A DNA stretch of 64,000 bases, taken from the NCBI GenBank assembly GCA_040793985.1, contig JBFNJI010000013.1, forward strand, positions 62,001-126,000, in the 5' to 3' direction. Made by a program: the position numbers and the translations under genes. The notes under the pieces are model-generated. The model made no database searches. It saw only the letters and a list, made by a program, of their open reading frames with translations, and had not been told where the DNA came from. Below are positions 26,309-35,544 of this stretch, in pieces; positions within the stretch are counted from its first letter, which is position 1; the number at the start of each line of letters is the position of its first letter. The DNA is from Thiodiazotropha sp040793985. Lineage in GTDB: Bacteria; Pseudomonadota; Gammaproteobacteria; Chromatiales; Chromatiaceae.

Positions 26309-27787
26309 TCAGTTGGGTGAGCCGGGATCGGAGCGTTTCAGCGACTCCAAACGGCGAATCTGCTCTTCGTAGGCTTGGGAAAAGGTGCGTCCAAAGAGTT
26401 GGTGAAAATCGTCTTCCGCTTCATTGGCGATTTCGGTATAGAGTTCCGTGAAGAGCTCCCAGGTCTTGGCTTGACGATACAGGGGCAGTTTTTCCAGCAA
26501 TGCCTGTTGACCGAGACGCTGTTCCAGTATCTCAGGTTTAAAACGTTGCAATACGGCATGCAAGGCTGCCTGCATGCCTACCATTACCGCAAGCATATGC
26601 GCCTCGATATCCTCATGGGCCTCTTCGAATGCAGCGAGGGGAGAGAGATAACCGCTGCTCGGATTTGGATTGATAATGTGACGCAGTGCTTCCTCGATGT
26701 TGATGGAGAACTTCAGGGGATTGTTCTCTAGCGGCTGTATCATGGTTTGGGACATGCGAAACTCACCCTTCATCTGCGCTCTTGCACGCAATACCGACAT
26801 GGTGCCGCTGACACTGACCCGCAATACCTTGCCGAGGTTCTGCAGAAGCGTTGTCAGCGGAAGATCGGCAAAGTGGTTTGCGTCAACTCCCATGCTTTCA
26901 GCCAAGGCATGGCGTAGTGCCGTCTCATCCGCGGAGTGCACAGACGGAGGTTGCGTTGCTGCAGCTGTTGTCGTGCCTGGCTGCTTGGCAGGTGAGGGTG
27001 TCGGAATCTGCCTGGCGACCGGCGTCGGTTCTACGGCGGGTTCTGTATCCGGGATCAGGGGGGGCTGATCGGGTATATCGGGTAGCGGCGCTTCGTCGAG
27101 CGGGGGCAAGGACTCGATGGGAGGGATTGCCTTGGACACACTGTCCTGAAGCAGGCTTTTGTCTTCCTGATCCCAATCTTCCGGAATCGGACTCGGTTGA
27201 TTGAAATAGGCGTTCAGGTCGGGAGTATGATCAGCCTGGGAGGGCAGTCCCGATAACCCGTCATCGGAGGAAGATTCGTCGGTTTCGAGGCTGGGTGTCT
27301 CCGGTTCTTCCAGGGAGTAGCCTTCGTCGACGACAGCTTCAGGCTGAGGTTCCAATGGAGCTGAGAAGCCCTCTTCCAGATCCTGTCCTGCCTGCTCATC
27401 GACCATCCTTGCAAAAGGATCGTCCAATCCATCGAAACTGTTGTTTTGCAGGATCTGATTGGCCGTTTCCTCGATTGTCACACCGATATCGTAGTCACCG
27501 ATGGTAAAACTGTCGCCGTGATGTAGCACAACCCGGTTGTTCTTGCCCACGGGTTGCGCGGAGCGGTTTATGAATATCCCATTGGAGCTGAGATCCGTGA
27601 TGTGAAAGGCATCGTCGCTGAAATCGATCAGTGCATGGCGACCCGATATGAAACGTTCCGGATCGGGCAACACCCAGTCATTCTCGTTCCTGCGGCCGAT
27701 ACTGCCACCCTGTTTGTCAAAAGTCACCGTCATGGGTTGTGTCGGCGGACCCCCGGCAACTCGGTTGGCTGTGAGCGTGATCTTCAT
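26309..27787 (-). CDS. tagH: T6SS FHA-domain protein (TagH/Fha)
   Basis: A 492-residue protein with an N-terminal FHA domain (about residues 25-95; GRRNENDWVLPDPERFISGRH, SSNGIFINRS) that reads phospho-threonine. A long acidic Pro/Glu linker follows, then the C-terminal T6SS-specific domain (LENNPLKFSINIEEALRHI...FHQLFGRTFSQAYEEQI). In HSI-I, Fha1 is phosphorylated by PpkA and turns on assembly. The matching phosphatase gene is in the same operon, and the kinase at 8.6 kb is the likely partner. Confidence 0.95.
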   Translation of the reverse strand: MKITLTANRVAGGPPTQPMTVTFDKQGGSIGRRNENDWVLPDPERFISGRHALIDFSDDAFHITDLSSNGIFINRSAQPVGKNNRVVLHHGDSFTIGDYDIGVTIEETANQILQNNSFDGLDDPFARMVDEQAGQDLEEGFSAPLEPQPEAVVDEGYSLEEPETPSLETDESSSDDGLSGLPSQADHTPDLNAYFNQPSPIPEDWDQEDKSLLQDSVSKAIPPIESLPPLDEAPLPDIPDQPPLIPDTEPAVEPTPVARQIPTPSPAKQPGTTTAAATQPPSVHSADETALRHALAESMGVDANHFADLPLTTLLQNLGKVLRVSVSGTMSVLRARAQMKGEFRMSQTMIQPLENNPLKFSINIEEALRHIINPNPSSGYLSPLAAFEEAHEDIEAHMLAVMVGMQAALHAVLQRFKPEILEQRLGQQALLEKLPLYRQAKTWELFTELYTEIANEAEDDFHQLFGRTFSQAYEEQIRRLESLKRSDPGSPN

Positions 27788-27817
27788 GCTGCCGCTATCC
27801 GAATGTCTGTCTCAGGT

Positions 27818-30580
27818 TTAATCAAAGTTATAGTTGAATTCATCATTCTCCACACCGATGTGGATTTTGCCAATGGGACGCGACTCCATCTTTTCAATCA
27901 ATACATGCCGGCTGATCTCGGGAAGCATGGTGTTGGTCAGGATGGCGTCCACCATGCGCGCGCCGCTCTCCACTTCGGTGCAGCGGTTGATGATCAAATC
28001 TACGACTTTGTCGTCATAGGTGAGCGGGATGTCATGGTTTTCATGGATGCGCGATTCGATACGGCCCAATTGCAGGCGCACCACCTTGGCAAGGATTTCA
28101 TCACTCAGCGGATAGTAGGGAATCACTACCAGACGGCCGAGCAGGGCGGCGGGAAAGACCTTCAGCAATGGATCGCGCAGGGAGCTGGCGATGGCATCCG
28201 GTTCGGGCATCAATTCGGGGTCCTTGCAGAGATTGTCAATCATCTCTGTGCCGACATTCGAGGTAAGCAGGATCAGGGTGTTCTTGAAATCGATATGGCG
28301 TCCCTCGCCATCCTCCATCCAACCTTTGTCGAAGACCTGAAAGAAGATTTCGTGGACATCCGGATGGGCCTTCTCCACCTCGTCCAGCAGGACCACGCTG
28401 TAGGGTTTGCGCCGCACCGCCTCGGTCAAAATACCGCCCTCGCCGTAACCGACGTAGCCGGGCGGTGCTCCCTTTAGGGTGGAGACGGTATGCGCCTCCT
28501 GAAACTCGCTCATGTTGATGGTGATGACATTCTGTTCGCCACCATAGAGGGATTCGGCCAGGGTCAACCCGGTCTCCGTCTTGCCCACTCCAGAAGGGCC
28601 GCAGAGCATGAAGACACCGATCGGTTTGTTGGGGTTGTCCAGGTTGGCCCGTGATGTCTGGATACGCCGGGAGATCATCTGCAGGGCGTGGTCCTGGCCG
28701 ATAACCCGCTTTGCCAGGGTGTCGCTGAGGTTGAGAATGGTCTCGATCTCGTTTTTCACCATCCGTCCCACGGGGATGCCGGTCCAGTCGCCTACCACCG
28801 AAGCGACAGCCTGGGCGTCTACGCTGGGCAGGATAAGGGGGCGCTCGCCCTGGAGTTCGGCCAACTCCGATTTGAGTTCCGCAAGGCGCTGTACCATCTC
28901 TTCCTCACTCATCTCGGGTGGCGGTGTTGATGGCGTCTCCTCTGCCTCGCTCGTTGCTTGCGTTTCGTCTTGTGCGGCGGTTCCCTCGCTGTCGTCATCC
29001 TCCGGGGTTGCTGCCTCCTCCCCGGTAATCAAGCCCTTGAGCTGCTGTTGCATCTGCAACAGCTCCTGTACCAATGCCTTTTCGCTCTCCCAACGCGCAT
29101 TGAGCTGCTCCAGGCGGTCGCGCTCCGCGGCCAGTTTTTCGCGGCCGGCACTTTCTCGCTCCCCGGTGTCCATGCCGATGGCCTTCTCCCGGTCGATAAT
29201 CTCCAGTTCCGTCTCCAGGGCTTCGATACGGCGCTGGCTGTCATCTACCTCGGCTGGGACGGCGGCCTGACTGATGGCGACCCGGGCACAGGTGGTGTCG
29301 AGCAGACTGACCGATTTGTCCGGCAGTTGACGGGCGGGGATATAGCGATGCGAGAGACGGACCGAGGCATCCAGTGCCTCGTCGAGTATCTGCACCTGGT
29401 GATGATCCTCCAGGGTCGAGGCCACCCCGCGCATCATGCGGATGGCCCTATCCTCGTCCGGTTCATCCACCTGTACCACCTGAAAGCGACGAGTCAGTGC
29501 CGGGTCCTTCTCAATATATTTCTTATACTCCGCCCAGGTGGTGGCAGCCACTGTACGCAGGGTACCGCGGGCGAGGGCGGGTTTCAGCAGGTTGGCCGCG
29601 TCCCCTGTGCCAGCGCTGCCGCCAGCACCGATCAGGGTATGTGCCTCATCGATGAATAGAATGATCGGCTTCTCGGAAGACTGGACCTCTTCGATCACCT
29701 GTTTGAGACGGTTTTCGAACTCACCCTTCATGCTGGCGCCTGCCTGAAGCAGACCGACATCGAGCACCCGAAGGGTGACATCCTGCAGCGATGGGGGTAC
29801 GTCGCCACGGCCAATGCGCAGGGCGAATCCCTCGACCACTGCAGTCTTGCCGACACCTGCCTCGCCGGTGAGAATAGGGTTGTTCTGCCGCCTGCGCATC
29901 AGGATATCGACTATCTGACGTATCTCTTCATCGCGTCCAACGATCGGATCGATCTCGCCGTTTCGGGCTCTCTCGGTCAGATCGACGGAAAACTGGTGCA
30001 GTGCCTGTTGCTTGCCCATCTGGGCCGGCGCGATGGCATCGCTGGCCTCGCCCGGTGCTGCCCCGCCGCCGACCTGGAAGCCGTCGCTTGAGCGCAGGGC
30101 CTGCTCGGGGGAGCCCTCGACCACTTCGTCAAAGCGGTCCGTGAGGGTATCGATACCGATTTTCTGGAACTGATCGGAGATCCGCAGCAGGGCGTTGCGC
30201 AGACTGTTGGTCTTCAGAATGCCGATAATCAGATAACCGGTGCGCACCTGGCTGTCACCGAACATCAAGGTGCCATAGACCCAGCCCCGTTCAGTGGCTT
30301 CTTCCACATGGGAGGAGAGATCGGAGATCGAGGTCGAGCCACGGGGCAGGGCATCGAGGGTTTCGGTGATCTCCTTTGCCAGATGGGATGGCTCCAGGTT
30401 GAACTGTTTGATGATGCGATGGAGATCGGAATCCTGCAACTGCAGTATCTGATGCAACCAGTGAACCAGCTCCACGTAGGGGTTGCCGCGCATCTTGCAG
30501 AATACGGTGGCACTTTCGATGGCCTTGTAGCCAAGGCTGTTCAGTTTCCCAAAGAGTGCGGCACGATTGATTTCGCTCAT
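27818..30580 (-). CDS. clpV: T6SS ATPase ClpV (TssH)
   Basis: A 920-residue Clp/Hsp100 ATPase that disassembles the contracted TssBC sheath. It has the N-domain (residues 1-160), Walker A GEAGVGKT (239-246), Walker B ILFIDEAHT, and a second Walker A GPSGVGKT (661-668) with VVLLDEVEKAHPDVH. The middle domain carries an unusual acidic Thr/Glu/Pro stretch at about residues 519-558 (TPEDDDSEGTAAQDETQATS onward), which makes the protein longer than most ClpV. Its start overlaps the tssG stop by four bases. TagJ is encoded in the same operon and is known to contact ClpV. Confidence 0.97.
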   Translation of the reverse strand: MSEINRAALFGKLNSLGYKAIESATVFCKMRGNPYVELVHWLHQILQLQDSDLHRIIKQFNLEPSHLAKEITETLDALPRGSTSISDLSSHVEEATERGWVYGTLMFGDSQVRTGYLIIGILKTNSLRNALLRISDQFQKIGIDTLTDRFDEVVEGSPEQALRSSDGFQVGGGAAPGEASDAIAPAQMGKQQALHQFSVDLTERARNGEIDPIVGRDEEIRQIVDILMRRRQNNPILTGEAGVGKTAVVEGFALRIGRGDVPPSLQDVTLRVLDVGLLQAGASMKGEFENRLKQVIEEVQSSEKPIILFIDEAHTLIGAGGSAGTGDAANLLKPALARGTLRTVAATTWAEYKKYIEKDPALTRRFQVVQVDEPDEDRAIRMMRGVASTLEDHHQVQILDEALDASVRLSHRYIPARQLPDKSVSLLDTTCARVAISQAAVPAEVDDSQRRIEALETELEIIDREKAIGMDTGERESAGREKLAAERDRLEQLNARWESEKALVQELLQMQQQLKGLITGEEAATPEDDDSEGTAAQDETQATSEAEETPSTPPPEMSEEEMVQRLAELKSELAELQGERPLILPSVDAQAVASVVGDWTGIPVGRMVKNEIETILNLSDTLAKRVIGQDHALQMISRRIQTSRANLDNPNKPIGVFMLCGPSGVGKTETGLTLAESLYGGEQNVITINMSEFQEAHTVSTLKGAPPGYVGYGEGGILTEAVRRKPYSVVLLDEVEKAHPDVHEIFFQVFDKGWMEDGEGRHIDFKNTLILLTSNVGTEMIDNLCKDPELMPEPDAIASSLRDPLLKVFPAALLGRLVVIPYYPLSDEILAKVVRLQLGRIESRIHENHDIPLTYDDKVVDLIINRCTEVESGARMVDAILTNTMLPEISRHVLIEKMESRPIGKIHIGVENDEFNYNFD

Positions 30581-31617
30581 CTTTGAAGCCCTCTAATTTC
30601 AAGCGGATGCAGGAGCAGGTCATCGCCGTCCCGTCCAAGTGGTTGCTGAGCAAGCCAGGTTGTCCAGCCCAGGCGGCTTTCGCCGTCGAGACTGAGTGGA
30701 GGCACCTCCTGCTCTTGGAGTATCAGGTTCAATTCCCAATCCAGTTCATCGCCGATGTAGTTTTTTACAATAGCAATCAGTCGTTCCAGGCTTTCGCCTC
30801 CCGGCAGCATTCGTTGGTAATCGGTGAAGTTGACTGCGCCGATAACAATGCGGAACTTCTGTTGTCCCTGCCAGACACGATCGCCAAGGATAATGGTCAT
30901 TCCCAGTGTACTTATATCCGTGGATTCACCCAATCTGCAGCGGCTGTTGTCCGGTAGATCGATCCAGGTACCAATAAACTCATCGATGCGAACAGGAAGT
31001 TGGAAAAAATCCTGCAGGATCGCCTCCAGGCCTTCTGCGTTGTGGGTATGATCGGCAAGCCGTCCGGCATAGTGAAGTTTCGCCAGATCCGGCATCGCAT
31101 CACGATCGCGCAGGTGAGGCGATCCAATGCCGAATACAGAACCGAGATAGTTGCCAAATCTGTCGTCCTGGGGGCGATCGAAACTGACGCTGGGCTGGCT
31201 GTTTGCCCAGACACGATAGAAGAGGGTCAACAGCCGGTGATGAAAATGATCGAGAAAGCCTACCTGGGTGGTGTCATGCTCATTATGGATACGATTGCGG
31301 ACATACTCAGTGAGATGCAGGGGAAGCGGTCCGTTGGGTCCGAAGAGGCCGAAAAAGTAGACCCCCAGGCGGGGCGGCAATCCCGACTTGCCCTGCTTGA
31401 ACGAGGAGAGCGTGGACGGTTGAAACGCCATGGTCGGATCCTGCCCGAGACGTATCTTGTCACGCTTGCTGTGCAGCGAATCGCTGAGTCGGGGCTCGTT
31501 TGGGTAGGCGCATTCCAGACGCCGCATCGCCTGATAAAAATCGAAGCGATAGGGCGCCTGTTGCAGCCTGTCAAACAGACCTAGAGCGTTTGTCTCAGAC
31601 CCAGCCTTACCGGCCAT
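30577..31617 (-). CDS. tssG: T6SS baseplate protein TssG
   Basis: A 346-residue baseplate wedge subunit that pairs with TssF and TssK. Typical segments are YRFDFYQAMRRLECAYPNEP near the start, GLFGPNGPLPLHLTEYVRNR in the middle, and RLGESTDISTLGMTIILGDR toward the end. Its start lies 37 bases inside the end of tssF, which is common for this pair. Confidence 0.97.
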   Translation of the reverse strand: MAGKAGSETNALGLFDRLQQAPYRFDFYQAMRRLECAYPNEPRLSDSLHSKRDKIRLGQDPTMAFQPSTLSSFKQGKSGLPPRLGVYFFGLFGPNGPLPLHLTEYVRNRIHNEHDTTQVGFLDHFHHRLLTLFYRVWANSQPSVSFDRPQDDRFGNYLGSVFGIGSPHLRDRDAMPDLAKLHYAGRLADHTHNAEGLEAILQDFFQLPVRIDEFIGTWIDLPDNSRCRLGESTDISTLGMTIILGDRVWQGQQKFRIVIGAVNFTDYQRMLPGGESLERLIAIVKNYIGDELDWELNLILQEQEVPPLSLDGESRLGWTTWLAQQPLGRDGDDLLLHPLEIRGLQR

Positions 31618-33452
31618 CGCATGATCTCTCCGCGTTGAAGTGTGGTCACCACAGTCTCCGTAAAGGAGTTGATGGCGGTATATTTTCTGAAAAACTGCTC
31701 CATCATGGCACCGAACAGAAACGCACCACTACCTTCGAAGGCCGTTTCGTCCAAGGTGAGGGTGACCTCGAGACCCCGCCCAAAAGCGATGGGGCCCGGG
31801 CTGGGCAGGCGCCTGTTGACTGGTTTCGAAGTAATCGATACAACCCCTTCCACCTGTTTACGCATCGTAGGATCGCTGGTGTCGGCATAGAGCTGGAGAA
31901 AATCCTTCAATGCCGCCGTACTCTGCTCCTGGTCCTCGCCGGAGAGTGAAAGATAGTTGAGCGAGAGATGGTTGATCAAACGCCAACTGATGCTGCCTTT
32001 GGGTATGGACGGTTTCGGTTTCGATGGTGCGCCGATACAACGGATATTATTCACCGGCGTGCTGCTCTCCAGGGTGAAACTCGATTCGCCCTGACCCAGC
32101 GGTATGTGCATTGAGAGATCGCGGTTGGTGCAGAGGGTCGTTACAGAAAGCTGTCGCAGGTCGCTCTGGAACGGGGCTTCATCCGCATCCACGATGGAGA
32201 CAAAGACCTCGTTGCCTATATAGCCGGAGCGCGCACCTTCGCGCTGCTGCTTCGATGACAACAGTCTCGGTACCCGGTTGATTGCGTAATAGGCTCTGGG
32301 TTGATCCGTGGTGATGAAATCGTTGCTGGCATAAAAGGGATAGAAGGTCTGACTCTGTTCGTTGTTGCTGCCGAATCCCTTGATCTCCGCGACTTCATAC
32401 ACCTCATAGTCCATGGGCCGTGTGCGATCGGGCAGAATGTGGTATTCAGCTTCGCTGTCGGAGAGGTGTATACGGTCGGCCCGCTTGGGAAACAGGTTGA
32501 TACAGGGTGCGCAATAGAGAAGAAAATTAGCCTCGCTCAGGCTTCCTTCGAGCCCGGGATCGCTCTCATCGAGGAGAATATAGAGGTCCAGCGCATTTCC
32601 CTTGCATGCGCTGACTACAGGTTTCAGGTCATGCAACTCGAGAAACATGAAGCGTTCCGGCAGGGTGTAGTATTCCGCCAGGTAGCGATAACCCTGGAAT
32701 GATCGGGGGCCGTAGGGTAACAGTGCTTCGTTCTCGGCAAATCCCATGATTCGCGCCGGCCTTGGCCGGGTGGTCGAAGCGTGGCTTTCCGCTTCAGGAT
32801 CACGGCCCACAATACGCAGTGTGTGACCGGCGAGGGCCTCAAAGGCGCGCATCCCCGTCTCTCCTCCGGTAACGAACAGGGGGAGCCTATGCAGATCCAG
32901 TTTGTTGAAAGGAATTTCCCCGGTTGTATTCAGCCTGATGCGAATCGCTGCCTTGGCGTTCTCCTGCCTGCCGATGGCGGCCAGCTTTATCGCCGCAGGC
33001 GTTGGCAGATAGTCCACGCTCTGAATTTCGATTGGCCAGAGTGTGACATCCTGTGCTGTTCTGTAGATACAGGCGGTATGAATGCCCTTGCCAAGCCTGC
33101 TGCGCAGGGTCGAGTGGCGTGGCAGGAGAAATCCATCTCCCAGGGAGGGCTCAAGCATATCGGCCTGAAACTGCACCACCATCATTGAAGGAGTTGGGCA
33201 GAGATAGTGGGGAAAGACCCGCTCCATCAGGTGTTGGGTGAAGCGTGGAAACTCCTCGTCGATCTTGAGCTGGATTCTGGCGGCGAGGAAACTGAAACCC
33301 TCGAGCAGGCGTTCCACATAGGGATCGGCACATTCGAACTCGTCAAGGGAGAGACGGCTCGCAATCTTGGGATAGGCCTTTGCAAACTCACTGCCCATCT
33401 CACGCATGAATTGCAGTTCACGGTTGTAGTATTTGAGCAGTCGCGGATCCAT
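31581..33452 (-). CDS. tssF: T6SS baseplate protein TssF
   Basis: A 623-residue baseplate wedge subunit, started at the ATG of MDPRLLKYYNRELQFMREMG, the universal TssF N-terminus; an ATG ten codons earlier would overlap tssE. Other family marks are GFSFLAARIQLKIDEEFPRF and FGRGLEVTLTLDE near the end. It begins four bases after the tssE stop, showing tight coupling. Confidence 0.97.
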   Translation of the reverse strand: MDPRLLKYYNRELQFMREMGSEFAKAYPKIASRLSLDEFECADPYVERLLEGFSFLAARIQLKIDEEFPRFTQHLMERVFPHYLCPTPSMMVVQFQADMLEPSLGDGFLLPRHSTLRSRLGKGIHTACIYRTAQDVTLWPIEIQSVDYLPTPAAIKLAAIGRQENAKAAIRIRLNTTGEIPFNKLDLHRLPLFVTGGETGMRAFEALAGHTLRIVGRDPEAESHASTTRPRPARIMGFAENEALLPYGPRSFQGYRYLAEYYTLPERFMFLELHDLKPVVSACKGNALDLYILLDESDPGLEGSLSEANFLLYCAPCINLFPKRADRIHLSDSEAEYHILPDRTRPMDYEVYEVAEIKGFGSNNEQSQTFYPFYASNDFITTDQPRAYYAINRVPRLLSSKQQREGARSGYIGNEVFVSIVDADEAPFQSDLRQLSVTTLCTNRDLSMHIPLGQGESSFTLESSTPVNNIRCIGAPSKPKPSIPKGSISWRLINHLSLNYLSLSGEDQEQSTAALKDFLQLYADTSDPTMRKQVEGVVSITSKPVNRRLPSPGPIAFGRGLEVTLTLDETAFEGSGAFLFGAMMEQFFRKYTAINSFTETVVTTLQRGEIMRWPVRLGLRQTL

Positions 33453-33456
33453 CAGC

Positions 33457-33972
33457 CTACTCCATACCCGAGCTGAAGGCATCGGAGAGGGTTACACCAC
33501 CTTCCTCGAGGTCGATCTGGGTCTTAATGAGCAGATGAGAGGGTGTCGGCACTGCCCACAGTTGGCCCTCGATTTCAAACATCAGGCGGTTGTGGCTCTC
33601 CTTGCCGCTGTCTTTGACGGAACGGACCCTGACAGACTGGGGCAAGATGCGCGGTTCGAAGTCCTGAATTGCCTGTCGCACCATGCGTTCGAGCTTGCCG
33701 AGATCCATGCCTGTAACCAGGTGTCCGGAGAGCTCGGTCAGGCCATAGTTGAGCACTGAATGTTCCACCTCGGGACAGGAGGCAAGCTCTTCGGTAGTTG
33801 CCAGGTTAGTGGTGTTCAGCAGCCAGGCCAGGTCACGAAGGACCAGCTGCCGCAAACGGCGCATCGAGAGTACCCGCTTATCCTGTGATTCACGACGCTT
33901 CGCCGGCTCATCATCGGTTAACCGGTCCAGCAGAGACGGTTGTAGTTGCTGTTGTTGTTTAGCGCTCTTCAA
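33457..33972 (-). CDS. tssE: T6SS baseplate protein TssE (gp25-like)
   Basis: A 171-residue gp25-like subunit that starts sheath assembly at the baseplate. It has the family segments SLLDRLTDDEPAKRRES and LRDLAWLLNTTNL near the N-terminus, and SVLNYGLTELSGHL and IQDFEPRILPQSVRV further on. It lies between tagJ and tssF; the 70-base gap to tagJ contains nothing notable. Confidence 0.95.
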   Translation of the reverse strand: MKSAKQQQQLQPSLLDRLTDDEPAKRRESQDKRVLSMRRLRQLVLRDLAWLLNTTNLATTEELASCPEVEHSVLNYGLTELSGHLVTGMDLGKLERMVRQAIQDFEPRILPQSVRVRSVKDSGKESHNRLMFEIEGQLWAVPTPSHLLIKTQIDLEEGGVTLSDAFSSGME

Positions 33973-34042
33973 GCTGCCAACCTCAACGGACCGACGAAAG
34001 GTTCTGGTAGTGTCTTATGGCCATGGGACAGTTCGGTGTTGC

Positions 34043-34843
34043 CTAATCTTGAGGGAGCTGAAAAACAATCTGTCGGGTACCCAGCAACGGATACTCGTCC
34101 TGATTGGTGGCAAGCATCCTCTGCCCGAGTCCCGAATAGAGTCCTGGGTGGGGTTCTTGCCATTCGGTCTTTCGTGCCAGCTTCAACATCGCGTCATCGT
34201 GATCTTCCGTGGTGGTGTAGCGTGTGGGTATCAGGGCAACACTCTGGCCCTCGTTTTCGAAAGTCAGATGAGCGGGTGCCCATACCATATCCCTGAGGTC
34301 TTCGGGCGGCTCGATAGTGATCTCTTTGAGGCGCAGCATAGGGATCCAGTAGTATCGGCCGTTGATGATCGCCTCGAGCATCGGCCCGATTCGGTTGTCG
34401 GCGTCGGCAATCCACTCAAAGGGTTGTCCGTCGATGCTGCCGGCAGTAGCCGGTGCCTGCTCGAATGCCCGGTTTCGCATCTCCTCGGACTGGCTGTATT
34501 CGCCATGCCCTGCATGACGCAGGGCCTCGATGAGAAACGCACTCCACTGTGGTGGTTCGCCAAAGATCAAAGGCGATCTTTCGCCGTTGAAAACCTCTTT
34601 GCGAAAAAGCTCGCACTGGATCGCTTCCCGATAGGTTTGCGCCATCGGTAGATTCAACGGATCCATGTCGCCGGCCACATCCAATTGACTCAATGCCCGT
34701 TGCCAATCGCCGATTATGCAGAGCAATTGAAAGAGAAATATCCTTAATTTCGCATTCGAGGGTTCTTTTCTTATTGCTTGTTGCAGCGATTGCAGGGCCT
34801 TGTCCAATTCGCCTTGTTGTAACAGTTCTTCTGCTTGCGTCAT
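34043..34843 (-). CDS. tagJ: T6SS accessory protein TagJ (ImpE family)
   Basis: A 266-residue ImpE-family protein. The N-terminal half is TPR-like helical (AEELLQQGELDKALQSLQQA; DWQRALSQLDVAGDMDPLNL), and the C-terminal half has the family sequence ADADNRIGPMLEAIINGRYYW. TagJ (HsiE) binds ClpV and the sheath in systems of the HSI-I type and is a marker of that T6SS subclass. It follows hcp after a strong hairpin. Confidence 0.95.
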   Translation of the reverse strand: MTQAEELLQQGELDKALQSLQQAIRKEPSNAKLRIFLFQLLCIIGDWQRALSQLDVAGDMDPLNLPMAQTYREAIQCELFRKEVFNGERSPLIFGEPPQWSAFLIEALRHAGHGEYSQSEEMRNRAFEQAPATAGSIDGQPFEWIADADNRIGPMLEAIINGRYYWIPMLRLKEITIEPPEDLRDMVWAPAHLTFENEGQSVALIPTRYTTTEDHDDAMLKLARKTEWQEPHPGLYSGLGQRMLATNQDEYPLLGTRQIVFQLPQD

Positions 34844-34948
34844 GATGATCCTATCCGCCCTCTGCTTGAGGTATGCTGCGACACTTCCAGCGTCAGAGTG
34901 CTTCTTATTGTATGCAGTGCCTAAACGTGCGATTCGCTAAACTCATCG

Positions 34949-34980
34949 TCCATCCGCTCCCAGTAAAGGGAGCGGATGGA
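34949..34980. terminator. Strong hairpin between hcp and tagJ
   Basis: A perfect 13-pair stem (TCCATCCGCTCCC with its complement) and a six-base loop lie 40 bases after the hcp stop on the minus strand. No T-run follows in that direction, so it is more likely an attenuator or an RNA 3'-end protector that lets hcp be made in excess over tagJ and the genes after it. Confidence 0.6.
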
Positions 34981-35020
34981 ATGCGTCGTGAATGAATCGA
35001 GGATCGAGATGGTATCAATA

Positions 35021-35509
35021 TCAGCCCTGTACGTTCTTCTCCAGATCCCAGGTCCTGTCGGTGCCCGCACCCGGCTTGCCCTTATGATCCAGCGAGATGT
35101 ATTCCCACTTGATCTTACCATAGGCAAAATCCACGGTTTCAACAGGTTTGATTTCATCGCCTGCGCTACCGCTCGGTATGACTGATTGGACGATTACATC
35201 TTCGAGGGTGTATTTCATGAAGATGTGCTTGTCACCCGCGGCCTCGCAGAGATGGACCTCCACCTTCGGGATATGCTCACCCTTGGCGCACTTGATGTTG
35301 AGGTCCGGGGTGCCGTTGTCAATGGTCTTGACGGCGGTGAAAGCAGAGAAATCGGCCCGTCCGCCCGTGCGACCGCCGGTGCCGCTGGCACCCGAGACAG
35401 GCTGGCTTACACCGTGTGAGTAGCTCAATAGCTCTATCCATTTACTGTGCTGGTCATCGGTGCTTTCGCCATCGATACCATCTATTTTCATAAACATATC
35501 AACTGCCAT
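35021..35509 (-). CDS. hcp: T6SS tube protein Hcp (TssD)
   Basis: A 162-residue Hcp, the hexameric ring protein of the inner tube and a carrier for small effectors. It starts AVDMFMKIDGIDGESTDD and contains HSKWIELLSYSHGVSQP, GGRADFSAFTAVKTID and AKGEHIPKVEVHLCEA, all typical. A good ribosome-binding site (aggagg) lies upstream of the ATG. The length is normal. It follows tssC after 35 bases and is separated from tagJ by a hairpin, consistent with its known high expression. Confidence 0.97.
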   Translation of the reverse strand: MAVDMFMKIDGIDGESTDDQHSKWIELLSYSHGVSQPVSGASGTGGRTGGRADFSAFTAVKTIDNGTPDLNIKCAKGEHIPKVEVHLCEAAGDKHIFMKYTLEDVIVQSVIPSGSAGDEIKPVETVDFAYGKIKWEYISLDHKGKPGAGTDRTWDLEKNVQG

Positions 35510-35544
35510 TACTTTATCCTCCTGTAAGTGAAACTATTTTGGTA

